Positions 17,514 through 25,527 of a stretch of DNA of 47,856 bases are shown in pieces. The notes beneath the pieces were generated by a model that was given only the letters and a program-made list of their open reading frames with translations, made no database searches and had not been told where the DNA came from. The position numbers were made by a program, and so were the translations under genes. Position 1 is the first letter of the stretch; every line of letters begins with the position of its first letter. Source of the stretch: Deltaproteobacteria bacterium (GTDB taxonomy: Bacteria; Desulfobacterota; DSM-4660; Desulfatiglandales; Desulfatiglandaceae); assembly GCA_021737785.1 (NCBI GenBank), contig JAIPDI010000043.1, positions 1 to 47,856 of the forward strand, given 5' to 3'.

Positions 17514-17848
17514 GGCATTAGGCGCAAGCCGTCAGGCATGAGGCGTGAGGCGTCAGGCATGAGGCGTGAGGCGTTCGTTTTTTGTCGTTCCGCGTTCCGA
17601 ACTCCGCGCTCCGAGTTCAAAAGCGTGGTTATCACGCTGTCACTTTAGAGTCTTTGACTGTAATCCCGCCTTGCGGGACAACGTGCGGAGAAGTTTTGGT
17701 GAACCGCGAAGGCGCAAAGGACGCGAAGAGGTCTTGATGGGTTCGTTATTCGGTAATGGCCTTTGGATAAAAGAGATCTTTGTGTCTTAGTGGCTTTGGG
17801 AATTTATAATTTTGGCATTTTCGGCGCTTGCTATCTGAAAGGATCATC
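17514..17848. repeat. Repeat-filled spacer before the AOR gene
   Basis: AGGCGTG/AGGCATG/AGGCGTC heptamers run from about 17514 to 17572. GTTCCGC/GTTCCGA/ACTCCGC/GCTCCGA units follow to about 17622. The rest holds a TCCCGCC/GCGGGA hairpin (about 17667-17682), a CGCGAAGGCGCAAAGGACG stretch and an AT-rich TTTGTGTCTTAGTGGC segment near 17780, followed by the AOR ribosome binding site. This 335-base gap may contain a separate promoter for the AOR gene, but none is convincing. Confidence 0.65.
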
Positions 17849-19660
17849 ATGTTTGCCTGGAAGGGAAAACTGCTGAGGATCGACCTCTCGCGGCAAAACT
17901 GCTCTGTTGAAGAGGTCCCGTCCAATCTGCTCAGGGAGTATATCGGCGGTCGCGGTGCGGGCCTGAGACTCCTCTTTGATGAGATGGACCCGGGAATCGA
18001 TCCCCTCGGCGCTGAAAATAAACTGATCTTCGCGACCGGTCCGCTGGTGGGGACCGGGGTCCCGGCCGGCGGGAGATATATTGTGGTATCCAAATCCCCT
18101 CTGAGCGGCGCCATCGCCAACCCCTGCTGCGGCGGATACTTCGGGCCGAACCTCAAGTTTGCCGGGTATGATCTGTTGATCATCGAGGGGCAATCACCGG
18201 ACCCTGTATACGTGGTTATCCGGGATGACAGGGTGGAGATCAGGCCTGCCGCACACCTCTGGGGGAAGTGGGCCACAGCGACCGAGCACCTGCTCCGCTC
18301 GGAGATGAGCGGGGAGTTCGACAACTGGGAACTCAACAACATGAGCATCGTGACCATAGGGCCTGCCGGAGAGAACCTGGTCAAATTCGCCTGCATCATG
18401 TCCGATGGGGGGAGGGCCGCAGGGCGGTCTGGCCTGGGCGCGGTCATGGGCTCCAAAAAGCTGAAAGGACTTGTGGTCAGCGGCACGGGCGATGTGACCG
18501 TGGCGGACGTGGACGGCTTCAAGAAGGCGGTCATGGAATTCTTTGAAGAGGGCCGGGCCAATCAGTCACTGGAGAAGCGACGCCGGTACGGGACATGGAG
18601 TCTTCCGGGGCGGGCCAACAAGACCGGGACCCAGGCCGCGCTCAACTTTCAGTCCGGCTATTTTGAACCCTTCTGCAAATTTGAAGACCCGGATGTCATC
18701 CGCGACAGCCTCCGTGTCAGGGACGAGGGATGTTTCGGCTGTCCGTTCGCATGCGGGAAACGGAGCCGGATACAAGACCTGGCATATCCGGGCACGGCCA
18801 AAGGTCCGGAACATGAGTCCATGGCCCTCCTGGGGTCCAACTGCGGCATCGGCGATCTGGACGATATCTTTCGCGCCAATTATCTCTGTAATGAACTGGG
18901 CATGGACACCATCTCTGCCGGGGCCATTATCTCCTGCGCCATGGAACTTTCTGAAAGCGGGTATCTCCCGGAAAAGGACGTCGGCTTCCCTTTGAGATTC
19001 GGCAGTACGGACGCCATGTTTCAGCTGATGAAAATGACGGCCCTTCGGGAAAATTTCGGGGCCCTGTTGGCGGAGGGGGGGGATGCCCTGGCCCGGCAAT
19101 ACGGCCACCCCGAGCTTTTTATGGGGATCAAGGGGATGGGGATGCCCGCCTGGCATCCCCAGGGAATCGAAGTCATCGGGCTTCAGTATGCCACCAATAA
19201 TGTGGGCGGATGTCATACCAAGGCCACCCTCCCTTTTTATGAAGGGAGGAAAGACCCCTTGCACCATGTGGCGCAGACCAAACAGGACCAGGACTACGTG
19301 GCCGTGGTGGACTCAGGCGTCCTGTGCTGGATTATTTACCATGGTCCGCTTTGGGGCGAAAAACTCCTCTCCTGGCTCCGCATCACCACCGGGGTCGCGT
19401 ATACCGAAGCGGAGCTGTCGCTGATCGGCGAGCGGATCTGGAACCTGGAACGGATATTCAATCTGAAGGCGGGACTCAGCAAGAAGGATGACCGGCTTCC
19501 CAAGAGGATGACGGATGAGCCCCGGGTCAAGAATCAGGTGGTTCATCTGGATCGGATGCTGTCCGAGTATTATGTCCTCAGAGGCTGGGATGAAGAAGGC
19601 GTGCCGACGCCCGCGAAATTGAAGGAGTTGGGCCTGGAAAAGGAAGGGGCGGAGATGTGA
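17849..19660 (+). CDS. Tungsten-containing aldehyde:ferredoxin oxidoreductase family protein
   Basis: The 603-residue protein belongs to the AOR family, in which W-bis(pyranopterin) enzymes interconvert aldehydes and acids with ferredoxin. The proximal [4Fe-4S] ligands are Cys295, Cys298, Cys302 and Cys493, a spacing very close to the Pyrococcus enzyme. GPEHE (319-323) supplies the usual Glu, and GGCH (His456) the usual His. The family N-terminus (KLLRIDLSRQN, then YIGGRGAGLRLL) and AIANPCCGGYFGPNLKFAGYD are present. BamB of benzoyl-CoA reductase is in the same superfamily, but as I recall its active site differs, so a true aldehyde/acid oxidoreductase is more likely than BamB. The ATG at 17849 has GAAAGGA upstream; TTG 17828 is less likely. 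The next gene's GTG overlaps this stop. Confidence 0.9.
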   Translation: MFAWKGKLLRIDLSRQNCSVEEVPSNLLREYIGGRGAGLRLLFDEMDPGIDPLGAENKLIFATGPLVGTGVPAGGRYIVVSKSPLSGAIANPCCGGYFGPNLKFAGYDLLIIEGQSPDPVYVVIRDDRVEIRPAAHLWGKWATATEHLLRSEMSGEFDNWELNNMSIVTIGPAGENLVKFACIMSDGGRAAGRSGLGAVMGSKKLKGLVVSGTGDVTVADVDGFKKAVMEFFEEGRANQSLEKRRRYGTWSLPGRANKTGTQAALNFQSGYFEPFCKFEDPDVIRDSLRVRDEGCFGCPFACGKRSRIQDLAYPGTAKGPEHESMALLGSNCGIGDLDDIFRANYLCNELGMDTISAGAIISCAMELSESGYLPEKDVGFPLRFGSTDAMFQLMKMTALRENFGALLAEGGDALARQYGHPELFMGIKGMGMPAWHPQGIEVIGLQYATNNVGGCHTKATLPFYEGRKDPLHHVAQTKQDQDYVAVVDSGVLCWIIYHGPLWGEKLLSWLRITTGVAYTEAELSLIGERIWNLERIFNLKAGLSKKDDRLPKRMTDEPRVKNQVVHLDRMLSEYYVLRGWDEEGVPTPAKLKELGLEKEGAEM

Positions 19661-20022
19661 GGATAAAGATCGATTATACCAAATGCACGGGATGCAAGCT
19701 CTGCGAGGTCATCTGTTCCCTACAGCACACGGATGCCGTCAATCCCCGGAGGTCGAGAATCCGGGTATTTCTCGGGGAAGACTTCTGCATCCCCGTCATT
19801 GCGGGACCCTATACCGAGGCCATGTGCAATTCAAAGGATGTGGTGCGGGTGGAGGGGAGGGAGGTTGACGGATGTGTTGTGTGTCGGGCCTCATGCCCGG
19901 TCAAGTCCATATTCAAGGAGCCTGTTACGGCGATCCCCTTGAAATGTGATTTTTGCGGTGAGCCCCCGGATCCACAGTGCGTCTTGTGGTGCGATGCGGA
20001 TGCACTCACGATCGTCGAGTAA
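19657..20022 (+). CDS. Polyferredoxin partner subunit of the AOR
   Basis: The 121-residue protein carries 13 cysteines. Cys10/13/16/20 form a standard motif (CTGCKLCEVIC). Cys73/76/80, Cys97/100 and Cys108/112 (CVVCRASC, CDFC, CVLWC) could build at least two more clusters, and Cys44 and Cys57 are isolated. The plan resembles AorA-type or BamC-type electron-transfer subunits and CooF/HycB-like ferredoxins. It starts with GTG overlapping the AOR stop (GTGA) after GGGGCGGAG, so the two are almost certainly co-translated and form a complex. It would wire the tungsten subunit to the HdrD/HdrA proteins. Confidence 0.88.
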   Translation: MRIKIDYTKCTGCKLCEVICSLQHTDAVNPRRSRIRVFLGEDFCIPVIAGPYTEAMCNSKDVVRVEGREVDGCVVCRASCPVKSIFKEPVTAIPLKCDFCGEPPDPQCVLWCDADALTIVE

Positions 20023-20274
20023 TAAAATGAGACCCGCACCAAATCTGTTTGTGTTTGATGGTGTCTTCTTGATGTGATGATCCACGTCGGAAATTACCTG
20101 CAACCAGGCGAGCCCTACAAGGGCGCTTCATCTCTTGTTGTGCTTTCTGTGATCGATTGAGATGTCTTGCAGGCGATGCCGCTGACGTATTGCATATTTT
20201 GAGGGAGGGCGACCGCATTGGGGACCCGTTCGTTGGCAGAAACCGTCAATCTCGTGAGTAGGGAGGGTGCAAAG
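20023..20274. other. Spacer before the Pps-like genes
   Basis: No gene is supported in these 252 bases. A small GCCCT-ACA-AGGGC hairpin lies near 20112-20124. The spacer has less repeat content than most others here and may hold a separate promoter for the Pps-like pair, but no clear -35/-10 or -24/-12 was found. Confidence 0.35.
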
Positions 20275-21957
20275 ATGAAAATGTATGACGTGGTACCTGG
20301 GTTGGAGTTTGATGAAAAGGTGGACCTTGAAAAATCACCGGCGTGGTTTCTGGACGCCACCCATTCCGTTCCCCCCTGGACGCCGATGTTCGGATGGTTC
20401 TGGATCAATTTCTGCCGTCACGGGATGCAGTACGGGGCCGAGAAACTGAGCCTGCCCACAGTCAAGGGATGGGACTGGCGCTTCAAGGACGGCGGGGGAT
20501 ATTTGACCCTCAACCTGGTCATGGATAAGGAGGAACAAGACGCACGGGGAGTCCGGTTCCGGGAGGCCATTCGCCCCTTCATCGACGACTATGACGGCCT
20601 GTGGGGGGGATATGTAAATGAAATGCTCGGACACTACAAGCGGTTGAAATCGACGGACGTGGAGACCGCCACCAACGCCGAGCTTCTGGCCAATTTCGAG
20701 GACACCATCAATGTTTGCCGGCGGATGTGGGAAATCCACATGCATATGATGTACGGGGTGGACACCGCCTTCATCCTCTTTGAGAATATCTGCAAGGAGG
20801 CCTTGGGAATTGATGACACCCATCCCACCTTTCACGACCTGCTGCGGGGCTTCGACAACAAGGTGTTCCAGGTGGACAGGGAACTGTGGAAACTCTCCAA
20901 GACGGCCGAGGAATTGGGGATTGCCGATGTCATACTGAACAGCGGGGCAGGAGAGGCCTTGGCTTCCCTGGGGGATAGCGAGGCCGGAAGAAATTGGCTG
21001 GGACAACTGAAGATATTACTCGATGAGGACGGGTGGCGCATGCAGCGCATGGCGGAGATCAACCTCCCGGCCTGGGTGGAAGACCCGACACCGGCCATTA
21101 CCAGTGTGAAGTTCTTCCTCAAACAGGGGGGGGAATTCAACCTGGACAAGGAGAGGGAAGGGCTGGCGCGACGTCGCGAAGAGGCCACAGAGGAGGTCCT
21201 GGAGAGAATCCCTGAGGACCAGCAGGGATGGTTCAAGATGCTTCTCGGTCTGGCCCAGAAGACAGGCGCTTTCAGCGAGGAACACAATCATTATCTGGAT
21301 CTTCACACCCACGCCCTCATGCGAAGATCGTGTCTGGCCATCGGGAAGCGGCTGGCGGCCGCCCAGGTGATCGATGACCCTGAAGACACCTTCTTCCTCA
21401 TGCCTGATGAGATGCGGGCCGTTGCCATGGTCCCGGATGGTTTCAACCTCCGCCATATCACCGAAAGAAGAAAAAAGGAGTGGAAGGAATGGTGCAGTAA
21501 GGAGAACCCACCAGCCATCCTCAGGGAAGGATTTACCATGGACGACGCCATGGGGGTCCTGGTTCAGTCCAATGATCCCATCGCCCTGAAGGTGGTGGTG
21601 GGCGCCATGCCGGTGCCCAAGCCTGAACTGAACGCGGATCTGTATGGGATCTGCGGTTCGGGGGGCGTTGCAGAAGGTCCGGCCAGGGTCATTATGAAAG
21701 AGGAGCAATTGGAAGAGGTCCAGAAAGGGGATATCCTGGTCGCTGCCTCCACGGCGCCGAGCTGGACCCCGGTGTTCGGGCTTCTGAATGGGGTAGTGGT
21801 GGACAGGGGAGCGAGCCTCTCCCATTCGGCCATTGTCAGCAGGGAGTATGGCATCCCCTGTGTCATCAACGTGTTTGAGGGAACCGGCAAGATTAAGACA
21901 GGCCAACGAATCAAGGTGGATGGAGACAACGGCGTGGTCTATATATTAGACAAATAA
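20275..21957 (+). CDS. PEP-synthase-like phosphotransfer protein, PpsA-like (phenylphosphate synthase alpha)
   Basis: The roughly 560-residue protein ends in a PEP-utilising-enzyme mobile (swivelling phosphohistidine) domain: RGASLSHSAIVSREYGIPCV with phospho-acceptor His517, then GQRIKVDGDNGVVYILD. The N-terminal ~430 residues are helical and lack the PEP/pyruvate TIM barrel, so the protein cannot be a complete PEP synthase. In phenylphosphate synthase, PpsA carries the His and binds phenol while the separate ATP-binding PpsB charges it. The gene after this one is such an ATP-binding partner. ATG 20275 follows GGGAGGG by 7 bases; the TTG at 20218 has no such site. PpsC (a CBS-domain activator) is not present. 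The acceptor may be phenol or another hydroxylated compound. Substrate assignment is inference. Confidence 0.75.
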   Translation: MKMYDVVPGLEFDEKVDLEKSPAWFLDATHSVPPWTPMFGWFWINFCRHGMQYGAEKLSLPTVKGWDWRFKDGGGYLTLNLVMDKEEQDARGVRFREAIRPFIDDYDGLWGGYVNEMLGHYKRLKSTDVETATNAELLANFEDTINVCRRMWEIHMHMMYGVDTAFILFENICKEALGIDDTHPTFHDLLRGFDNKVFQVDRELWKLSKTAEELGIADVILNSGAGEALASLGDSEAGRNWLGQLKILLDEDGWRMQRMAEINLPAWVEDPTPAITSVKFFLKQGGEFNLDKEREGLARRREEATEEVLERIPEDQQGWFKMLLGLAQKTGAFSEEHNHYLDLHTHALMRRSCLAIGKRLAAAQVIDDPEDTFFLMPDEMRAVAMVPDGFNLRHITERRKKEWKEWCSKENPPAILREGFTMDDAMGVLVQSNDPIALKVVVGAMPVPKPELNADLYGICGSGGVAEGPARVIMKEEQLEEVQKGDILVAASTAPSWTPVFGLLNGVVVDRGASLSHSAIVSREYGIPCVINVFEGTGKIKTGQRIKVDGDNGVVYILDK

Positions 21958-22107
21958 GCGTCACCGGTTAAGGACTTCTGTAGAGAAGCGGACGCGTGAT
22001 TCCTTCCGGAGATGGGATCGGCCGGGGATCAGGCAGGCTTGCCGGTTGATCATCGATGGAAGGGACGCCCGTCCGGCAATTCGGCGAATGGGCAGGAGGA
22101 GAACAAC

Positions 22108-23187
22108 ATGGTATCCGACTATCAATATGTCCTCTGGTTTGAAGAATGCAGCAAAAAGGCGCTTCCCCTGGTGGGCGGAAAGAATGCAAATCTGGGAGAG
22201 ATGGTGAACGCCGGCATCCGGGTTCCCCCTGGATTTGCCGTAACGAGCAGGGGGTTTCAGCGCTACATGGAGGGCGCGGGACTCTGGGATCTGGTGCGAG
22301 AGAGCGTGGCGGGCGTGCCTCCCGATGACATCAAGGCAGTATCCAGGGCCGGGACCAGGATTCGCGAGGCCATCATCTCCACGCCCATCCCGGATGATGT
22401 CCGGGCCGAAATCCTATCGGCCTATGGCGCCCTGTGTGAGAGGTGCGGCAGCAGGGACCTCCCGGTGGCCGTAAGGTCCAGCGCCACGGCAGAAGACCTT
22501 GAGGAAGCCAGTTTCGCAGGACAGCAGGATACCTATCTCTGGATCTGGGGGAACGATGCGGTTATCGCCGCCACGCATCAGTGCTGGGCGAGTCTCTTTA
22601 CCGACAGGGCCATCGCTTACAGGACGAAAGTCGGATTTCCCCAGGACGGTGTGTACATCAGCGTAGGCATACAGAAGATGGTCAACTCCAGGTCCGCTGG
22701 GGTGATGTTTACAGTGGATCCCATCACCGGCGATCGGTCCAGAATTACCATCGATGCCAACTGGGGGTTTGGGGAAAGTATCGTACAGGGGATGGTTTCC
22801 CCCGACAATTTCGTGATCGCAAAAAAGTCCCTCTCCATCAGACAGAGCATTATCGGTCAAAAAGATCAGATGGTCGTGGCAAATGGGCGCGGAACGGTGG
22901 TGGAGGGTGTCCCTTCTGATCAGCAGGCAATCCCCTGCCTCAGCGTCGGCGAGGTGGTGGAGATCGCAAAGATGGGCATTCGCATAGAAGCGCATTACGG
23001 ATCCCCCCAGGATATCGAATGGGCCATTGACAGGGATCTGCCCTTTCCGGAAAACATCTTTTCAACCCAATCACGACCTGTAACCGCAGCGGGCAAGACA
23101 CATTTCACTGAAGAGGTCCTGAAGCAGCCCGAAAAGGGCAATACCGATCATATCATCGACCTGATGCTCAAGGGGTTTAAGCGGTAG
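22108..23187 (+). CDS. Pyruvate phosphate dikinase N-terminal ATP-binding protein, PpsB-like
   Basis: The 359-residue protein is only the ATP-grasp (PPDK_N) part of PEP synthase/pyruvate phosphate dikinase: LVGGKNANLGEM (near 18-29), GIRVPPGFAVTS, VRSSATAEDLEEASFAGQQDTYL, GVMFTVDPITGDRSRI, NWGFGESIVQG and QDIEWAID with FSTQSRPVT at the end. It lacks both the phosphohistidine and the PEP domain, so it must work with the preceding protein, just as PpsB works with PpsA in phenylphosphate synthase. There ATP is split to AMP and phosphate while the partner His is phosphorylated. GGAGGAG lies 7 bases before ATG 22108; the upstream extension to 22012 is compositionally unlike the family. The length (about 40 kDa) agrees with PpsB. 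Confidence 0.8.
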   Translation: MVSDYQYVLWFEECSKKALPLVGGKNANLGEMVNAGIRVPPGFAVTSRGFQRYMEGAGLWDLVRESVAGVPPDDIKAVSRAGTRIREAIISTPIPDDVRAEILSAYGALCERCGSRDLPVAVRSSATAEDLEEASFAGQQDTYLWIWGNDAVIAATHQCWASLFTDRAIAYRTKVGFPQDGVYISVGIQKMVNSRSAGVMFTVDPITGDRSRITIDANWGFGESIVQGMVSPDNFVIAKKSLSIRQSIIGQKDQMVVANGRGTVVEGVPSDQQAIPCLSVGEVVEIAKMGIRIEAHYGSPQDIEWAIDRDLPFPENIFSTQSRPVTAAGKTHFTEEVLKQPEKGNTDHIIDLMLKGFKR

Positions 23188-23419
23188 GCGCAAGGAAAGA
23201 AGCTCAAAGCTGAAAACCCAAAGCCGAGCAAACTCCGTAAACCCAATAAACTCAATGAACTCAACAAGCTCACTAAACCCCAGTATCCGGCAACCCGTAT
23301 CCACAAGCGCTTTTTCCTTCTCATTTGTCCCTTTCTGGTATATACAAACGGGCGTGAGAATGTTCCAATTTGCCGGGCAGGCTCACCCTGCCCGTCTCAA
23401 TCAAGGAGGTCAGTCAGTC
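23188..23419. repeat. Spacer with 9-bp repeat array
   Basis: From about 23230 to 23282, AAACTCAAT / AAACCCAAT / GAACTCAAC units recur every 9 bases. The same family appears at about 30095-30130 and, on the other strand, at 34378-34412 and 43858-43888. The rest of the spacer has no clear feature other than the AAGGAGG of the next gene. Confidence 0.7.
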
Positions 23420-23929
23420 ATGGCGGATACGATGCTGCTGGATGGCAAGAAGGTCTTGCTGGTGGATGATGAACCGGACGTACTGGATGTGCTGGAGGAG
23501 ATACTGGATATGTGCGAGGTCACCAGTGCCTCCACCTTTGAGGATGCCAGGGAACTCCTGGAGAGAGAGGCCTTTGACCTGGCGATCCTGGATATCATGG
23601 GCGTTGACGGGTACAAGCTGTTGAACATCGCCAAACGGAGAAACATAACGGCCGTCATGTTGACCGCCAACGCATTAAGTCCTGATAATCTGGTCAAGTC
23701 CATGCAGGGAGGCGCCGATTCCTACCTCCCCAAGGAGGAGATGCCGAACATCACGACCTTCCTGATAGATATACTGAAATCCCAGGACAAGGGTGAATCC
23801 CCGTGGGAGTCCTGGCGCCGGCAGGTGACCGCTTCCTATTTTGACAGAAAATGGGGCCGCGACTGGAAGGGTCACAATAAGGAATTCTGGGATAAATTCA
23901 AGGCTGGAAAAATCGAAGGGACGTCGTAA
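23420..23929 (+). CDS. Receiver-only response regulator with C-terminal tail
   Basis: The 169-residue protein is a CheY-like receiver: acidic pair Asp16/Asp17 (VLLVDDEPD), phospho-acceptor Asp58 (LAILDIMG), the Thr/Ser switch in MLTAN, and Lys105 (SYLPKEE). After about residue 125, a Trp- and Lys-rich tail (SPWESWRRQ, KWGRDWKGHNKEFWDKF) replaces any DNA-binding domain. The tail may bind a partner or the membrane. ATG 23420 follows AAGGAGG. It sits after the Pps-like pair in the same direction, so it may control or assist that system by protein contact. No cognate kinase is adjacent; the kinases of this window start 6 kb away. An imperfect GTAATCCGGT/ACCGGAATTAC hairpin (23926-23960) begins at the stop codon, without a T-run. 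Confidence 0.88.
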   Translation: MADTMLLDGKKVLLVDDEPDVLDVLEEILDMCEVTSASTFEDARELLEREAFDLAILDIMGVDGYKLLNIAKRRNITAVMLTANALSPDNLVKSMQGGADSYLPKEEMPNITTFLIDILKSQDKGESPWESWRRQVTASYFDRKWGRDWKGHNKEFWDKFKAGKIEGTS

Positions 23930-24064
23930 TCCGGTCTCTCAGGCCGGTGACCGGAATTACCCATAAGAAAAGGACGCGGATTCATCCGGTGTAATCCGCT
24001 GTATATTGACGATATCGATTACCGCCATCCGAAGGCTGGGGATGGAAGGGAGGACCTGTTGAAC

Positions 24065-25267
24065 ATGACCCATCGCGTTCTGATTATCGCCACCATGGAT
24101 ACAAAGGGGAAAGAGACGATGTTCCTGAAGGAGTGCCTGGAAGAGGAAGGCCTGGACGTCATCGTCATGGATGCAGGGATACGGGGACAGAGCCCCTTCC
24201 CTGTGGAAATCAGCAGAGACCGTGTGGCAAAATCGGCCGGGAGCGTTCTCAGCGAGGTTCAGAATATCGGTCACGAGGGAGATGCATTGGATGTCATGAT
24301 AAGGGGGGCAATCCAATGCACTGCTCCCCTTTACGAGAAGGGGGAGATAGAGGGCGTCATAGAGATCGGCGGTTCCATGGGAACCACCCTCGGCACGGCA
24401 GTCATGCGGACGCTCCCCATCGGGTTTCCCAAGGTCATGATCTCCACCATGGCCTCCAAAAATACACGGCCCTTTGTGGGTACCAAGGATATCCTGATGC
24501 TTCATTCGGTCTGCGACCTCTCCGGTCTCAACAGGATCACCAGAAAGGTGATCCGGGAGGGGGGACTGGCCTTGGCCGGGATGGTAAAGGGGATCCGGAA
24601 GAATCTCAGTGAAACGTCTCCCCTGGTGGCGCTCTCCACCCTCGGGACCACTGAGGCGTGTGCATTGGAGGTGAGAGCGGGGTTTGAGAAAAGGGGAAAA
24701 GAGGTTATTACATTCCATACGGTGGGTTCCGGCGGCGAGGCCATGGATGAGCTGATCCGCGATGAAGAGGTGGAGGTGGTGGTGGACCTTTCGCTCCATG
24801 AACTGGGCGATCACCTGTTCGGCGGGGATTACGACGCGGGTCCGGCCAGGGGCCTGGCGGCCCTCGAAAAGGGGGTGCCTACGGTATTGGTTCCGGGCAA
24901 TACAGACTTCCTGGTGACAGGCCCCCTTGCCCTGGCAAAGGAACGCTATCCCGGCCGGCGTCTCCATGCGCATAATGCGGCCATCAGTACCGTGGCGACA
25001 GGTCCGGAGGAGATGAAAGCCATTGCAGGCCGCGTCGCGGAGTTGTGCCGGAGGGCAAAAGGTCCGGTATCGGTCCTCATCCCGATGGGCGGCTTTTCCG
25101 CCTTTGATTCACCCGGAGGTCCATTGGAAGCCCCGGAGGTAAGACGGGTATTTTCAGAAACACTCCGGGCCAACCTCCCTGCCGGCATCCGGTGCATCGA
25201 ATCCCCCGCCCATATCAATGACCCGGAATTTGCCGCCAGCGTGTTGGACGCCATAGATCGCTTTTAG
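24065..25267 (+). CDS. Tm-1-like ATP-binding domain protein (UPF0261)
   Basis: The roughly 400-residue protein matches the UPF0261/Tm-1-like family: VLIIATMDTKGKE at the start, VIVMDAGI, GVIEIGGSMGTTLGTAVMR, FPKVMISTMASKNTRPFVGTKD, and the C-terminal VLIPMGGFSAFDSPGGP. In plant Tm-1 the ATP-binding domain is fused to a TIM-barrel domain; bacterial forms are often split. Here only the N-terminal part is encoded and no TIM-barrel partner follows. Biochemical function in bacteria is unclear. It is the last gene of the rightward cluster. The start could be ATG 24065 or TTG 24059; GGGAGG lies 11 or 5 bases upstream respectively. Its link to aromatic metabolism rests on position only. Confidence 0.85.
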   Translation: MTHRVLIIATMDTKGKETMFLKECLEEEGLDVIVMDAGIRGQSPFPVEISRDRVAKSAGSVLSEVQNIGHEGDALDVMIRGAIQCTAPLYEKGEIEGVIEIGGSMGTTLGTAVMRTLPIGFPKVMISTMASKNTRPFVGTKDILMLHSVCDLSGLNRITRKVIREGGLALAGMVKGIRKNLSETSPLVALSTLGTTEACALEVRAGFEKRGKEVITFHTVGSGGEAMDELIRDEEVEVVVDLSLHELGDHLFGGDYDAGPARGLAALEKGVPTVLVPGNTDFLVTGPLALAKERYPGRRLHAHNAAISTVATGPEEMKAIAGRVAELCRRAKGPVSVLIPMGGFSAFDSPGGPLEAPEVRRVFSETLRANLPAGIRCIESPAHINDPEFAASVLDAIDRF

Positions 25268-25290
25268 AATTTTTCGGCCCTGAAATAAAA

Positions 25291-25318
25291 AAGGCACTTC
25301 CCTTTAAGAAAGTGCCTT
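25291..25318 (-). terminator. Terminator of the tRNA-Sec gene
   Basis: A 9-bp perfect stem, AAGGCACTT (25291-25299) with AAGTGCCTT (25310-25318), is followed on the minus strand by TTTTTTATTT. It lies 18 bases past the tRNA CCA end. On the plus strand the T-run is weak (AATTACTT), so it may only partly end the upstream metabolic cluster. Confidence 0.8.
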
Positions 25319-25336
25319 AATTACTTGATATCATTA

Positions 25337-25434
25337 TGGCGGAAGTGCATGGGAATCGAACCCACCTACCGAGGTTTTAGCCCGGTACACCGGATTTGAA
25401 GTCCGGGAGCCCCACCAGTGAGCTTTCCACTTCC
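25337..25434 (-). tRNA. selC: Selenocysteine tRNA (anticodon UCA)
   Basis: Read on the minus strand, the 98-base gene has acceptor ends GGAAGTGG and GCACTTCC followed by G and an encoded CCA. The D-stem is AGCTC/GGGCT and the anticodon arm is CCGGA-CTTCAAA-TCCGG with anticodon TCA. A long variable arm closes TACCG/CGGTA, and the T-arm is GTGGG-TTCGATT-CCCAT. The long extra arm, extended acceptor plus T stem and UCA anticodon identify tRNA-Sec. The eighth acceptor pair reads G-G, a mismatch in my hand alignment. The genome should therefore encode selenoproteins, though none is evident in this window. Confidence 0.95.
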
Positions 25435-25455
25435 CCATGGCTGTATGGAGATCCT

Positions 25456-25483
25456 ATTTTAGTCACAGGGTTCGGTTTGTCAA
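25456..25483 (-). promoter_or_regulatory. Promoter of tRNA-Sec
   Basis: On the minus strand, TTGACA (25483-25478) is separated by 16 bases from TAAAAT (25461-25456), giving a predicted start about 15 bases before the tRNA 5' end. This is a near-consensus sigma-70 promoter placed correctly for selC. Confidence 0.75.
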
Positions 25484-25527
25484 CATATTCCCGTTCCCGG
25501 ATCAGAAAACCGGCCGAGGCTGAACAG

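Noticed and set aside
17849-19660. Assignment of the AOR protein as BamB (benzoyl-CoA reductase)
   Set aside because: Context is Bam-like, but GPEHE, GGCH and the cluster cysteines follow true aldehyde oxidoreductases, and BamF-I genes are missing. Kept as AOR family only.
23957-24973. A 338-residue leftward open frame opposite the UPF0261 gene
   Set aside because: No ribosome binding site and composition (His, Cys, Arg) of an antisense shadow; the rightward frame has family motifs from end to end.
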